A program made the position numbers and the translations under genes. Positions 34,101 through 42,369 of a stretch of DNA of 64,000 bases are shown piece by piece (the first letter of the stretch is position 1; each line of letters begins with the position of its first letter). The notes under the pieces were generated by a model. The model was not told the origin of the DNA, did no database searches, and saw nothing but the letters and a program-made list of their open reading frames with translations. Source of the DNA: Oscillospiraceae bacterium (GTDB taxonomy: Bacteria > Bacillota > Clostridia > Oscillospirales > Ruminococcaceae); assembly GCA_024684395.1 (NCBI GenBank), contig JAIKWY010000111.1, positions 1 to 64,000 on the forward strand, read 5' to 3'.

Positions 34101-37100
34101 ACTGTCGGCGGGTTCTTCTCGATCATGAACTTGAACTGCTTTCTGTCCGTGCTGTCCATGCCGCTGGTACCCGGTGTGCCTCTGATGACTTCAAACTCAT
34201 CGGTATAGTGTGTATCTGACGACCGTTTCAGTCCGTATTGATCACAGATGGTAACAGTCACAGTCCCGGAAAGTACATTCTCGTTGCCGGCATCGAGCAC
34301 CTTGGCGTATGTACAGATGCCGTTCTCATCCTTTTCGCGGTCCATCGTGTAGTAGGTGCTGCCGAAGGAAATGCATGCGGATGTATCGGAGAGACCGCTG
34401 TCGGACTGCGCATCGCTTGCTTCAACGGTGTACTTGATCTTGAAATTGGAATAGATGCCGAATGTCAGGATGCGGACGATCTTGTCGGCGGCATCCTCGG
34501 TCTTGCCTACACTGACGTTTCTGATCTCAGGGAATTTGAGATCCTTGAAGTATTCCAGCGTGACCGGTTCGCTTTTATTGCCTGCAAGGTCAACGAAGAT
34601 CACCACGACGGTCAGCTTGTGCTCCTTGTATTCCGGAACAGTCACATAGTTGTCGTTGAAGGAAACGGCGACTGCATTGCCGTCTTCATCGATCATCGGA
34701 GCCGTATCAGACTTTGAGATGTGATCATTTGTTTGCGGTCCATCGGCATTGCTGATCGTATACTCCACTCTCCACGGATTCTGCTCAAGTGTGCCGTCAG
34801 CATCCGCCTTGAAGGCTGCCTGGAAACCTACGCTGCTGGTTGAGCCATCAGTCTCACAGCCGTTGAACCAAGGCTGACCGGCAATGGTGACCTTTGGATT
34901 GTTGCTGTTTGTAACGAAATCAACCGTACCATTCGGTCTGGTGTAGTCGGTATAGAACGTGTAGCCGGATTTTGCCTCGGACTGCCCCACCTTAATGTCA
35001 TAGCAAAGGACGCTGTCCTCTGTATAGGTATTGACATTGCCGGCATTGTCGGTCACCTTGACGATCAGGTTATGCTTGCCGTCTGCAAATACGCTGAGCG
35101 GGATGCTGTAGATGAGCTCTGTCAGTCGCTCGGATCCGCCGGTGAAGCTCTGTGAGGTGCTTGTGATGGACTCGGGCTGCTGCTGCCCCTTCCGGAGAGA
35201 AAGATCGCCGCCGGTAATTGCCTTGCCATTGTCAAGAATCTCTACGGAAGCAATACCGCTGCCGTCATCCTTTAGTTTAACGGTGAAGCCGTTCTTCTTG
35301 CCGTTAACGTCCTTGTCGCGTGCATCAATGCCGTACCAGACATCCTCCTGCGTGGTGTTTTCCGACTTCTGAGGTACTTCAACAGTTGCCGAAGCGCTTG
35401 TGGATTCGATGCAGAGGAACGATTCGCACTCTCCGATGTTGGTGCCTTCGGAGTAATAGGACTGGAGAAGCTCAGCAAGCGTCTTGGTTGTACAACGATC
35501 TTTTTTCGTATCATAGGCTTCGATACGAACATTCCTGTAGGTTCCTGAATCCAGTTCAACAGAATACCAGGATTCCACTGTGGTTGATACAGTTTTCGTT
35601 TTAACATTGCCGTCTGCATCTGTTTCTTCCACAGTTTTATTGACTACCTTCTGCTTGAATTCGGTTTTATAGTTATCGCTCAAGAACTGAACGGTTTGTA
35701 CCTTGTCATCGTCCGTTACCTTGATGTCGATCCGGATAGGCTTCTTGGCAAAAACACCATATTTATACGCAGCTATAGATTTTACCGGTGTTTCGTTGAA
35801 AGAGAATCCGCCTTTACTGTCCTTTGTACCAAGATGGATCTCCACATCCTCTGTGCTGACCTTTGGCGGTTCACCGTCATAAATCAATTCTTCGCCAAAA
35901 TCATCTTTTAGATGCTTCGTGACCGTATTTCCGGCTCTGTCCGTAAATATTACGGTCACATCATAGGCACCATTTTTGATATCTAAGCTTTTAAAGTCTA
36001 CGTAATATTCATCTTCTGCCTTTTTATAATGTTCATCAGTTCTAAAATCAGATTCAAAATTTTCTACTTTGTGGCTAAAAACTGCTACACCATTTTGTTG
36101 TATCAGCAAACCGCTCTCATTATCATGGACTTTGATATAGACTTTGTTCTCATTTTGGGGGCTGTACATATTCTCGATCACAGGAGCTATCTTGTCCACG
36201 ATCAGGTCGCCGGATTCTCTGTCTTTGCTGTCCTTGAATTTCAGTTCGTCCTTGGAGGATACGACCTTGCCCTTGACCAGCAGCTCCGCGTGAAGCTTCT
36301 CGAACTTGATCGCCTGCCCATCTTCCAGTGCGATCTCTTTCTGGAAGGTAAAATGATATCTTCCGGCAGCATCTTGTTTTTTACTGTCTGCCTCAGGATC
36401 CACAAGATCCACATAGTCTCCTGCATCGCCATAATACAGACGCATTACGACATTGTCCTTTGTATCAATGCTGGCGATCATTTGCAGGGTGACATTCTGG
36501 TTAGTCACCTTGCTATTCTGGAAATCAATATTGGATACCTTGACCGAATCACCGAAATAGTTGATGCTATACGCATAGCACTCGGCGATAGCCAGATTGT
36601 CATCTTTATAGTCCTGGATATTCTGGAGATAGAATGTGTGGTCTGTCAGCTTATTCAGTTCGATCTCTTTTTGCTTCGGGTCAAACGAGTCCGCAGTACT
36701 GCTGATGCAGAAGGCATATTGCTGATCATCGTTGATCCGAACCTTATTTCCTTCTATTTTATATACAGATTCATCCACTGTATACGCTGACAGCGTGATC
36801 CCATCCTCCGGAAGAAAATAGGTCACTGCGTATTTCTTGCCATCGTGCTCAAATTCAGTCTTCCCGGCAGTAAAGCTGAAATGCGTACCGTCGCCGGTCA
36901 CCTTGATCTCTTGGGCAATCTCCTTACTGAGCTCATCACCTAACCATACGCTGTTTAGGACATCAAGGTAATCAGATACAACAGTGCCATCCTTCCAGTA
37001 GAGATTCTGCTGACCGTAGTACACAGGTTTTTCTGCAAATGTAAGACCGATCTCCACCTTTATGGCTTGCGGAGCCTGCGGCTCAGTCGGGGAAATATCC

Positions 37101-37303
37101 TCTGACGGTTCCTCCGATGGCTTTTCCGATGGGGTATCCTGACCTTCCGGCTGCGTGCCATCCCCCGGATCTACCTCATCAGTGACAGACATGCCCGGAG
37201 CCGTTTCCTCCTGTCCATCCGCTGCAGTTACCGCATAGAACCCAGAGCTGTTGCTGAATACCATGCTGAAAGCAAGAATGAAGCTTAACAATCTCTTTTT
37301 CAT
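31178..37303 (-). CDS. Giant Ig-like repeat surface protein of the T7SS-like operon
   Basis: A 2041-residue exported protein. It has a signal peptide (about 1-28), an acidic Pro/Glu/Ser linker (about 30-75), many bacterial Ig-like beta-sandwich repeats with recurring 'DKTAPVI', 'DNAGN', 'DLAGN', 'DRAGN' and 'DTAGN' turns, and a C-terminal TM (about 2008-2032) ending RRKKYGF inside. There is no sortase motif, so it is anchored by its C-terminal helix. ATG 37303 has GGAGG upstream, and its start overlaps the stop of the preceding small membrane gene (ATGA). It is the last gene of the secretion operon and could be the outward extension of the machine, a wall-spanning conduit or an adhesin. It has no sequence likeness to EsaA that I can see. 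Confidence 0.88.
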   Translation of the reverse strand: MKKRLLSFILAFSMVFSNSSGFYAVTAADGQEETAPGMSVTDEVDPGDGTQPEGQDTPSEKPSEEPSEDISPTEPQAPQAIKVEIGLTFAEKPVYYGQQNLYWKDGTVVSDYLDVLNSVWLGDELSKEIAQEIKVTGDGTHFSFTAGKTEFEHDGKKYAVTYFLPEDGITLSAYTVDESVYKIEGNKVRINDDQQYAFCISSTADSFDPKQKEIELNKLTDHTFYLQNIQDYKDDNLAIAECYAYSINYFGDSVKVSNIDFQNSKVTNQNVTLQMIASIDTKDNVVMRLYYGDAGDYVDLVDPEADSKKQDAAGRYHFTFQKEIALEDGQAIKFEKLHAELLVKGKVVSSKDELKFKDSKDRESGDLIVDKIAPVIENMYSPQNENKVYIKVHDNESGLLIQQNGVAVFSHKVENFESDFRTDEHYKKAEDEYYVDFKSLDIKNGAYDVTVIFTDRAGNTVTKHLKDDFGEELIYDGEPPKVSTEDVEIHLGTKDSKGGFSFNETPVKSIAAYKYGVFAKKPIRIDIKVTDDDKVQTVQFLSDNYKTEFKQKVVNKTVEETDADGNVKTKTVSTTVESWYSVELDSGTYRNVRIEAYDTKKDRCTTKTLAELLQSYYSEGTNIGECESFLCIESTSASATVEVPQKSENTTQEDVWYGIDARDKDVNGKKNGFTVKLKDDGSGIASVEILDNGKAITGGDLSLRKGQQQPESITSTSQSFTGGSERLTELIYSIPLSVFADGKHNLIVKVTDNAGNVNTYTEDSVLCYDIKVGQSEAKSGYTFYTDYTRPNGTVDFVTNSNNPKVTIAGQPWFNGCETDGSTSSVGFQAAFKADADGTLEQNPWRVEYTISNADGPQTNDHISKSDTAPMIDEDGNAVAVSFNDNYVTVPEYKEHKLTVVVIFVDLAGNKSEPVTLEYFKDLKFPEIRNVSVGKTEDAADKIVRILTFGIYSNFKIKYTVEASDAQSDSGLSDTSACISFGSTYYTMDREKDENGICTYAKVLDAGNENVLSGTVTVTICDQYGLKRSSDTHYTDEFEVIRGTPGTSGMDSTDRKQFKFMIEKNPPTVNFAKLESDGVARSDGQLWFKDDHDINFTISDDGDDNSGISSVKVYVNDSKEPFVEDAKGNMFLTEEETNKIQKPEAVFRTVNYVLSTDNLIATHGSQDGRYVIRVVAEDYAGNQGTAELEYHIDKIPPHVDQFSFSIKSADNYGNTDEYPDEKKFIEYLEYGYYFHEAFTATVHVSDDAPSSGLHQIKYRLVSYQNGEKTGESENTAAIDGDGNASFDIPKDFKGQIYVKASDNVGNESDEQTPRAFVVDTADLHGSETHIEVFGLDNAGYKDSDGHPLYDRDVKLTVKIIDKQSGIREIKYKMESELENQDEKTITIGNTGNEVGKDLGDGWKVTAMDANLVTEVARDYGFNSDNNGIMLSLKMTDRANNSSEKSTDAFSIDKTAPVIDVAFSATPGNGTYYREARTAIVTVTERNFDAQRIEAEITNMYGSVPSLTFKDNSKTEHVAELTFLEGEYTFSISGSDLCNHAATVNYSGGNEKAFIVDLTNPVETDNFDQFINQRENSFNVNKEMTFTITEHNFIPEGVNIHVVRVPAGQEFTTGSKEDCTAQYISKDMWKDTGDTHTLSFTFAEDYVYQVSISTVDASGRSLAQKTSPVFEIDKTAPVLKTPNDLEKIVYTSKDTATSAKPIVFEDKNLAGVKYTVVSYRMKRDEDKNGYDMDITSKEFNIDTDSVVIGNEFFNQDGIYEVKCTALDTAGNASKQSTHTFIIQRDTDFLVYIPESSKENQTGLYEFNEKGIRSAEFKDIRIIAYLAKDKGFEVQVDGTTVTEPDIEVELDDRRINQVDMYDVTLKNSFVSNNYGSEEIDTDLTLNAVATGGSKDQIITLGHIYIDNVKPAGEYESALTNLGFFDGFYGMESRVAKLEGVSTDIDVNNCEIILNNETLRSDNGGFTYDEAAHTITFVLKKGYNEIRPTLVDMAGNVNTLDVVKNVYVGGVFARWWFLFVLGGLIVAAIPTVLIILAVRRKKYGF

Positions 37304-37692
37304 TCATAATTCCTCCGTTTCAGATAAAAATATATTTCAATTGAAAAAAGCAGGAGTGCAAGATCGATCACCAAGCACAGCAGGCTGCTTTTCAAGAAGC
37401 AAAGTAACAAGACAAACACGATCATGAAAACCGCTATGGGAATCAGCATGCGTCGTTCCCGATGTGTCTTCTTTTTCTTTCCGCCGCTCTTTTTCTGCAT
37501 GACGGCTGTTACGATCTGCAACAGGATCCCCAACAGCAGTCCGCTCCAGAACAGCACGGAAATGACATAAGCCCCCAGCGGTAGCGTTTCGTCCTCTCCC
37601 AGATTCAGGAACGGTATTCCAAGCAGACTGGCAGATGACAGAAAGAAACACGCGATCGACCAGTTATTTGCCATCCGGATCTTTTGTTTCAT
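37300..37692 (-). CDS. Small four-TM membrane protein of T7SS-like operon
   Basis: A 130-residue protein with four hydrophobic segments (about 12-31, 40-66, 83-102, 104-124) and a Lys-rich loop KKSGGKKKKTHRERR. It is not recognised. It overlaps genes on both sides by 4 nt, so is translationally locked to the giant surface protein and the preceding TM protein. It may be a channel component taking the place of EssA/EsaA (inference). Confidence 0.8.
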   Translation of the reverse strand: MKQKIRMANNWSIACFFLSSASLLGIPFLNLGEDETLPLGAYVISVLFWSGLLLGILLQIVTAVMQKKSGGKKKKTHRERRMLIPIAVFMIVFVLLLCFLKSSLLCLVIDLALLLFSIEIYFYLKRRNYE

Positions 37693-38051
37693 ATCTTATA
37701 TTCATCCTCAAAATCAAAATACATCTCAATCACGTTCTGCTCGTTTCCCAACTGCGGTCTGTCCGGGATCGGCGTAGCCGGCTGCTGTACACGGGTATAC
37801 CTTGCATCCGGCTGCGGCGGAGGATTCCGCTTGAGCGGAGCAGAACTGGAGGCATGCGGAGCGAAGCATTCTGCATACGCCATCGCAAAAGGGGATTTTC
37901 TGTTGTGTGACTTCAGATTCTGGTTTTTGTACCGCTTATAGATCAGGAATCCGATCGCTACCATCAGAGCGGCAAGCACGATCACAATGCCGTACATGAT
38001 GATCGGAAGGTATCTGAGCCACGTATCATTATTCAGTATAAAATTATCCAA
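37689..38051 (-). CDS. Single-TM protein with Pro-rich cytosolic tail
   Basis: A 120-residue protein starting with TTG 38051 behind AAGGAGG. It has one TM (about 14-38), then a basic stretch (YKRYKNQNLKSHNRK) and a Pro-rich, acid-ended tail (LKRNPPPQPDARYTRVQQPATPIP ... YFDFEDEYKI, read in parts). The tail looks like a docking segment facing the kinase and motor. Family unknown. Confidence 0.75.
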   Translation of the reverse strand: MDNFILNNDTWLRYLPIIMYGIVIVLAALMVAIGFLIYKRYKNQNLKSHNRKSPFAMAYAECFAPHASSSAPLKRNPPPQPDARYTRVQQPATPIPDRPQLGNEQNVIEMYFDFEDEYKI

Positions 38052-38069
38052 CGAAGCCGCCTCCTTCTC

Positions 38070-39764
38070 TTACGGTGCCGGTAAGGGACTCTGGAGGTCG
38101 TCCGGATCAATGCCCTTTGCCGCAGCGATCTTCTTCTTGATATTGGTGTCACTCATCAGCATTTTATCGAGGTATTCAACAGCGTCATGGTATTCTGCGG
38201 AATTTCTGTAGGATTCCACCACGTCGTAGGAACGCACCGGATCGCTCCGGTAATTGGCGATCGCGTTGGAAAGCTTCATACCGTCGCAATCAATTCTCGA
38301 AAGGGATGCTTTGATGGAGAACGATTCTGCGATCGTTTTGGCATTGACTGCCGTCTTGTCGTCAACACTCTTGACATGCTGCATGACAGTGTTGACATAC
38401 ATCTTCATGATCTCCGGATCCTCTGTATAATCAAGACACTTGAACAGTACCTCCTCGAGCTCTGATTTGCTGACGCTCGAGCCGTTCTGGTACGATACCT
38501 GGAGCACTGCTCGATAGGACTCGGCTTTTCCGGGATCCGCCTTGATCAGCGCCACTGACGTTTCCTTGTATTCTGCAAGGCTGTGCTCGGTGTACTCCGC
38601 TGCCATGTTATTGAAATTGTTCAGGGCAATATCATAGGTCAGGCTTTGCCGGCGCAGATTGATCACAAGCGTGAAGAGCAGAAGCACACCCAAAAGCCCT
38701 GCAATGATGCTGAGTGCAAGCAATGTTTTCCGCGGCTTGTCGCGTTCGAGCAGCTTTGTCTCGGCATACAGTGCTGCTTTTTTCAGTTCATCATAGGTCT
38801 GGTAGCGCTTGTCGGGATCCTTTTCCGTACACTTGATGATCAGCTCTTCCAGTTCAGGAATGTAGCCGTTGGGTGTATTGAACAGATCCCGCCTGAAATA
38901 GCCTGCCTCGGTGGGTTTGATCCGCAGGCTGGGCTGTGGATTGATGCAGTCCCACAATGTTGCGCCAAAGGAGAAGATGTCGCTTCGTATATCGACCACA
39001 CCGGTCGCAGGCAGCGCGAGCTGGTTGCGCATCTCCACCGAATCGCAGCATTCCGGCGCTGCAAATCCATTTGTTCCGTAGACGCCGATATTGTCACCGA
39101 ATTCCTGATTCAGATTCACACCGGTATCACGACCCATGATCTCCATCGACTTACCGAAGTCGATGACCGTGATGGATTCCGTTTCCGTCGTGATCATGAT
39201 ATTTTCCGGCTTGATATCGAGGTGCAGGAAGCGGTGTTCCTCTGTAACGTGAGACATGATCTCACAGAACTGCATGGTCCATTGCAGCAGCTTTCTCTGA
39301 AAATTCACGACCTGCTCATAGGGCGCATCCATCATCGGTGTATGCCCCTGTATGCCTTTGGTCTCATCGCCGTTGCAGTATTCATTCAGGTCACAGCCCG
39401 GGATATAGTCCTCAACAATACAAAAATACTGTGCATAAGGAGAGGTAAGGTTGATGCACTGCTGCTTCTTGGATTCCGGGATCATCCGGTACAGTTCCTG
39501 GAGGAGCTGACCCGGGATAATGGGAATGACACCGGCAAGCTTGCTGGTACTGCATTGCTCCAGCCGGCTGAGTGTCTTCAGCTCATAGGTGAAGAACTCT
39601 CCCCATCTGTCCATGTCTCGGAATTTCAGTGCATAGGTGCGGCCAACGCTTTTCTTTTCGCCCTTAAACACAATACTTTCGCCGCCGACAGCTATGAATT
39701 TATTGATCGTGTATTCTTCAATGGTATCATAGATCACACCATTGATATTGCTTTTCTTATCCAT
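38070..39764 (-). CDS. Membrane Ser/Thr protein kinase with EssB-like layout
   Basis: A 564-residue type II membrane protein. The cytosolic kinase (about 15-325) has GGESIVFKG, YALKF Lys, an alpha-C Glu in FFTYELKTL, catalytic HLDIKPENIM (about 184-193) and IDFGKS, so all active residues are present. One TM (about 347-367) follows, then an extracytoplasmic helical domain (about 370-564) without PASTA repeats. EssB/YukC of Firmicutes T7SS has the same order, but its kinase is dead; this may be a catalytic counterpart. It overlaps the PP2C gene by 8 nt. Start ATG 39764 is preferred; 39770 is possible. Confidence 0.92.
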   Translation of the reverse strand: MDKKSNINGVIYDTIEEYTINKFIAVGGESIVFKGEKKSVGRTYALKFRDMDRWGEFFTYELKTLSRLEQCSTSKLAGVIPIIPGQLLQELYRMIPESKKQQCINLTSPYAQYFCIVEDYIPGCDLNEYCNGDETKGIQGHTPMMDAPYEQVVNFQRKLLQWTMQFCEIMSHVTEEHRFLHLDIKPENIMITTETESITVIDFGKSMEIMGRDTGVNLNQEFGDNIGVYGTNGFAAPECCDSVEMRNQLALPATGVVDIRSDIFSFGATLWDCINPQPSLRIKPTEAGYFRRDLFNTPNGYIPELEELIIKCTEKDPDKRYQTYDELKKAALYAETKLLERDKPRKTLLALSIIAGLLGVLLLFTLVINLRRQSLTYDIALNNFNNMAAEYTEHSLAEYKETSVALIKADPGKAESYRAVLQVSYQNGSSVSKSELEEVLFKCLDYTEDPEIMKMYVNTVMQHVKSVDDKTAVNAKTIAESFSIKASLSRIDCDGMKLSNAIANYRSDPVRSYDVVESYRNSAEYHDAVEYLDKMLMSDTNIKKKIAAAKGIDPDDLQSPLPAP

Positions 39765-40488
39765 TTGCATCACTTCCCGCGATCACCAATGCAGTGATGT
39801 CGTCGTTCTCTCCTGCATTCACGAGTTCCTCCACAACAGCATCCAATGTGCTGACGATCTCCTGACGGGTATTGCAGGGGAAGACCCGTTCTGCAAGTCC
39901 CTGAAAATCGCAGCGCTTGTAAAAACCATCCGAACACAGCACATACAGGCTGTCCGCATGGAATGTATCTGCCGAGAAAGAGATCCGTATTTCCTCATCA
40001 TTCTTTCCGCCGATATGCATTGCGATGCTGTAGCCGTCCTCTGCCTTGTCATCTTGTGTCATGCAGCGGTACTGACCGTTCGCAGCCATCTCATACAGGC
40101 GGCTGTCTCCGGCATTGAAGACAAGAAGCTGATTGCCGTCCGTCACAATGCCGCAGACAGTACAGCATGTATCCTTATCAGAATGCATATCAGAATAATC
40201 ATTCAGAAAATGATTATACTGTACCATCTGATCCTGAATTTCCTTCGCAATGCTTTGCATATCGAAGCTGTGCTCCGGGAAATAGAACTTTCCCCATTCA
40301 AGCAGCCACAGCACTGTGTTGTAGCTGGCGAATTTTCCCTGATAGCCAAGGGAAACGCCATCCGCCACCAGTGCGACTGTCACTTCATTCCCATTCGCAT
40401 CCAATACCCGGAGTGCGCCGAATTTGTCCTGATTCACATGGAGCTGGTTCGCACATTGCCGGGAATAGCCTGAACATAGTACGCTCAT
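39757..40488 (-). CDS. PP2C-family Ser/Thr phosphatase
   Basis: A cytoplasmic phosphatase of 243 residues with metal-site motifs VALVADGVS (about 40-48), FNAGDSRLY, LYVLCSDGFYKR and GENDDITALVI. ATG 40488 has AAGGAAGG upstream; the in-frame extension to 40506 lacks support. It is encoded directly before, and overlapping, the kinase, forming a reversible phosphorylation switch inside the secretion operon. Confidence 0.93.
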   Translation of the reverse strand: MSVLCSGYSRQCANQLHVNQDKFGALRVLDANGNEVTVALVADGVSLGYQGKFASYNTVLWLLEWGKFYFPEHSFDMQSIAKEIQDQMVQYNHFLNDYSDMHSDKDTCCTVCGIVTDGNQLLVFNAGDSRLYEMAANGQYRCMTQDDKAEDGYSIAMHIGGKNDEEIRISFSADTFHADSLYVLCSDGFYKRCDFQGLAERVFPCNTRQEIVSTLDAVVEELVNAGENDDITALVIAGSDANG

Positions 40489-40502
40489 ATTACCTTCCTT
40501 AC

Positions 40503-42017
40503 TCAATGATGTGAAGAGGTTCTGTTATCCTTTTCCGCTTCCCCATCCGCCGGCGGGAGCTTCATTTCAAATGACGAACGTCCCATCGGGGAGATCGTTC
40601 CCGCTTGATCTGTTCTGCCGCCTACGCCGTAGGGATCCTCCACACTGCCGAAGCTCAGCGAAGGAGCCTGCTGTGCACCTGTTCCGTTTGGAACTCCAAT
40701 CGAATCAATACTCGAATCCTGATTGGAAACGGGCGACTGCTGCCGCGGCGGAACCGGCGGAGGTGCAACACCATGCCTGCTTGGTGTAGGATTCGAGCCG
40801 CGATCCACGTTCTCACCACAGAACTCGGGCATGAGGCGTTCAGGTTCCTGCAGCGGATCATCAAATTCCGGCACCAGATCATCGGCGCCCGTATAGGGCG
40901 GCTGCTGTTCAATGTATCCCGGCTGCTGGTAGCCTGAACCTGCATAGTCCGGCTGCGGCTGACTGTATCCCGGCTGCTGATAGCCTGCACCTGTGTAGGG
41001 TTGCTGCGGCTGACTGTATCCCGGCTGCTGATAGCCTGCATCTGTATAGGGTTGCTGTGGCTGACCGTATCCCGGCTGGTAGCCAGTGCCTGTGTAGGGC
41101 TGCTGCGGCTGAGCGTATCCCGGTTGGTAGCCTGTGCCTGTGTAGGGCTGCTGCGGCTGACCGTATCCCGGCTGCTGATAGCCTGGGTCTGTATAGGGTT
41201 GTTGCGGTTCACTGTATCCCATTTGCTGGCAGCCTGCAGCCAGAGACGGCATCGGCATTCCGCCGCCGCGTCTGGTCGGTGTCGGATTGGAGGCTCTGTC
41301 TGCCCCTTGAATCCAGTTTCCTGTTACCGGCTGCACGATTGGCTGCTGCGGCATGGGTTGTTGTGGCATGGGCTGTTGCGCAGCACCTCTTCCGCGTCTG
41401 GTAGGGGTAGGGTTGGATACTCTGTCCAGCCCCTCGATCTGTACGGGATAGCCCTGTTGTACCTGTGAAACCTGCGGGATCGGGGGAGCTCCCTGCTGTC
41501 CACGCCGTCTTGTAGGCGACGGATTTGACAAGCGGCTGTCGTTGTCGCCGTTGAACGGTACCACGACCGGCCCGGAAGCCTGAACGACCGGAATGTCTGT
41601 CTCAAACGGCGATACAGGCCCTCTGCCGCGTCTGGTCGGTGTGGGATTGGACGCACGGTCATTCATTCCAGGCGGCATAGGAGCCGGCTGCGGCATCGGT
41701 GTCGGCTGCGGCATCGGTGTCGGCTGTGGCATCGGTGTCGGCTGCGGCATCGGTGTCGGCTGCGGCATCGGCGGCGGTGCTCCGTTGCTGCCACGACGGG
41801 ATGGCGTTGGATTTGACAATCTGGAATACTCATCCGGAGCGGGCGCACCTGCGGGTCTTGGCGGGCTCCCGCTGAATTCCGGAGAAGACATCTCAGACTG
41901 AGGCGGATTGAACACCGAGCCGGTTCTGGAAAGCGACGGATTGGACACCCGATCCATACCGCCTCCTTGCGATCCGAAGCCCTCGTCCGGGATGTTTTTA
42001 AATACCAAATCGTCCAT
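40503..42017 (-). CDS. Pro/Gln-rich protein with seven SNPTPTRRG-type motifs
   Basis: A low-complexity, probably disordered 504-residue protein without TM or signal peptide. Seven copies of the motif [DS]R[LVAG]SNP[TS]P[ST]R[RH]G (first copy degenerate) occur near residues 23, 66, 121, 162, 199, 241 and 406. Between them are MPQPTP repeats (about 84-112) and GYQQPGYxQPQQPYT repeats (about 268-375). The Thr/Ser sites in a fixed basic context look like phosphorylation sites for the adjacent kinase and docking sites for the FHA domain encoded at 47070. GGAGGC precedes ATG 42017. No known family; scaffold role inferred. Confidence 0.88.
   Translation of the reverse strand: MDDLVFKNIPDEGFGSQGGGMDRVSNPSLSRTGSVFNPPQSEMSSPEFSGSPPRPAGAPAPDEYSRLSNPTPSRRGSNGAPPPMPQPTPMPQPTPMPQPTPMPQPTPMPQPAPMPPGMNDRASNPTPTRRGRGPVSPFETDIPVVQASGPVVVPFNGDNDSRLSNPSPTRRRGQQGAPPIPQVSQVQQGYPVQIEGLDRVSNPTPTRRGRGAAQQPMPQQPMPQQPIVQPVTGNWIQGADRASNPTPTRRGGGMPMPSLAAGCQQMGYSEPQQPYTDPGYQQPGYGQPQQPYTGTGYQPGYAQPQQPYTGTGYQPGYGQPQQPYTDAGYQQPGYSQPQQPYTGAGYQQPGYSQPQPDYAGSGYQQPGYIEQQPPYTGADDLVPEFDDPLQEPERLMPEFCGENVDRGSNPTPSRHGVAPPPVPPRQQSPVSNQDSSIDSIGVPNGTGAQQAPSLSFGSVEDPYGVGGRTDQAGTISPMGRSSFEMKLPPADGEAEKDNRTSSHH
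40890..41225. repeat. Coding repeats for GYQQPGY-QPQQPYT units
   Basis: Tandem, imperfect units of roughly 50-60 bp encoding Tyr/Gln/Pro repeats inside the SNPTP protein. Copies are nearly identical at DNA level, so length variation between strains is likely. Confidence 0.8.
41692..41775. repeat. 18-bp coding minisatellite (MPQPTP)
   Basis: About five tandem copies of an 18-bp unit (plus strand GGTGTCGGCTGYGGCATC), each encoding MPQPTP in the minus-strand protein. In-frame expansion or contraction would not disrupt the gene. Confidence 0.85.
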
Positions 42018-42030
42018 TACTAAGCCTCCA

Positions 42031-42354
42031 TCATGAGCTGCTTTCCGGATTCCTGTTAAAATCTCCTAAAGACCGGTCACACTCATCAAAGACCTGACGG
42101 CAATCCGTCAGGGTATCGCACATAATTTTCAGGATGTCATAAATTCCGGAGATATTTGCCTTGACATTCTTGGCATCCGAATAGAACGCCATTGCGCCCT
42201 GTCCGACCCAATTATCCAGCAGTGTACTTACGATCGCATCGTACCTGTTGTTGATGTCATCATACCGCCGGAGGAGATCGTCCTTTTCAGCAAGAAACGC
42301 ATCAAAGGCTTTCGTATCCAGTACTACATATTCGCCGCTCTCATTAGCTGCCAT
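42031..42354 (-). CDS. WXG100-like small helical protein
   Basis: A 107-residue protein predicted as two helices joined by a turn containing NWVGQGAMAFYSD (about 48-60), a W-V-G version of the WXG motif. There is no signal peptide. ATG 42354 has AGAGGTG 6 nt upstream. It lies between the SNPTP protein and the split ATPase, a usual place for an ESAT-6-like substrate or chaperone. Confidence 0.8.
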   Translation of the reverse strand: MAANESGEYVVLDTKAFDAFLAEKDDLLRRYDDINNRYDAIVSTLLDNWVGQGAMAFYSDAKNVKANISGIYDILKIMCDTLTDCRQVFDECDRSLGDFNRNPESSS

Positions 42355-42369
42355 AAAAAACACCTCTTT

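Noticed and set aside
40890..41775. Regular repeats considered as a CRISPR array
   Set aside because: Repeats are in-frame coding units of Pro/Gln/Tyr and MPQPTP, with no constant repeat and unique spacer structure.
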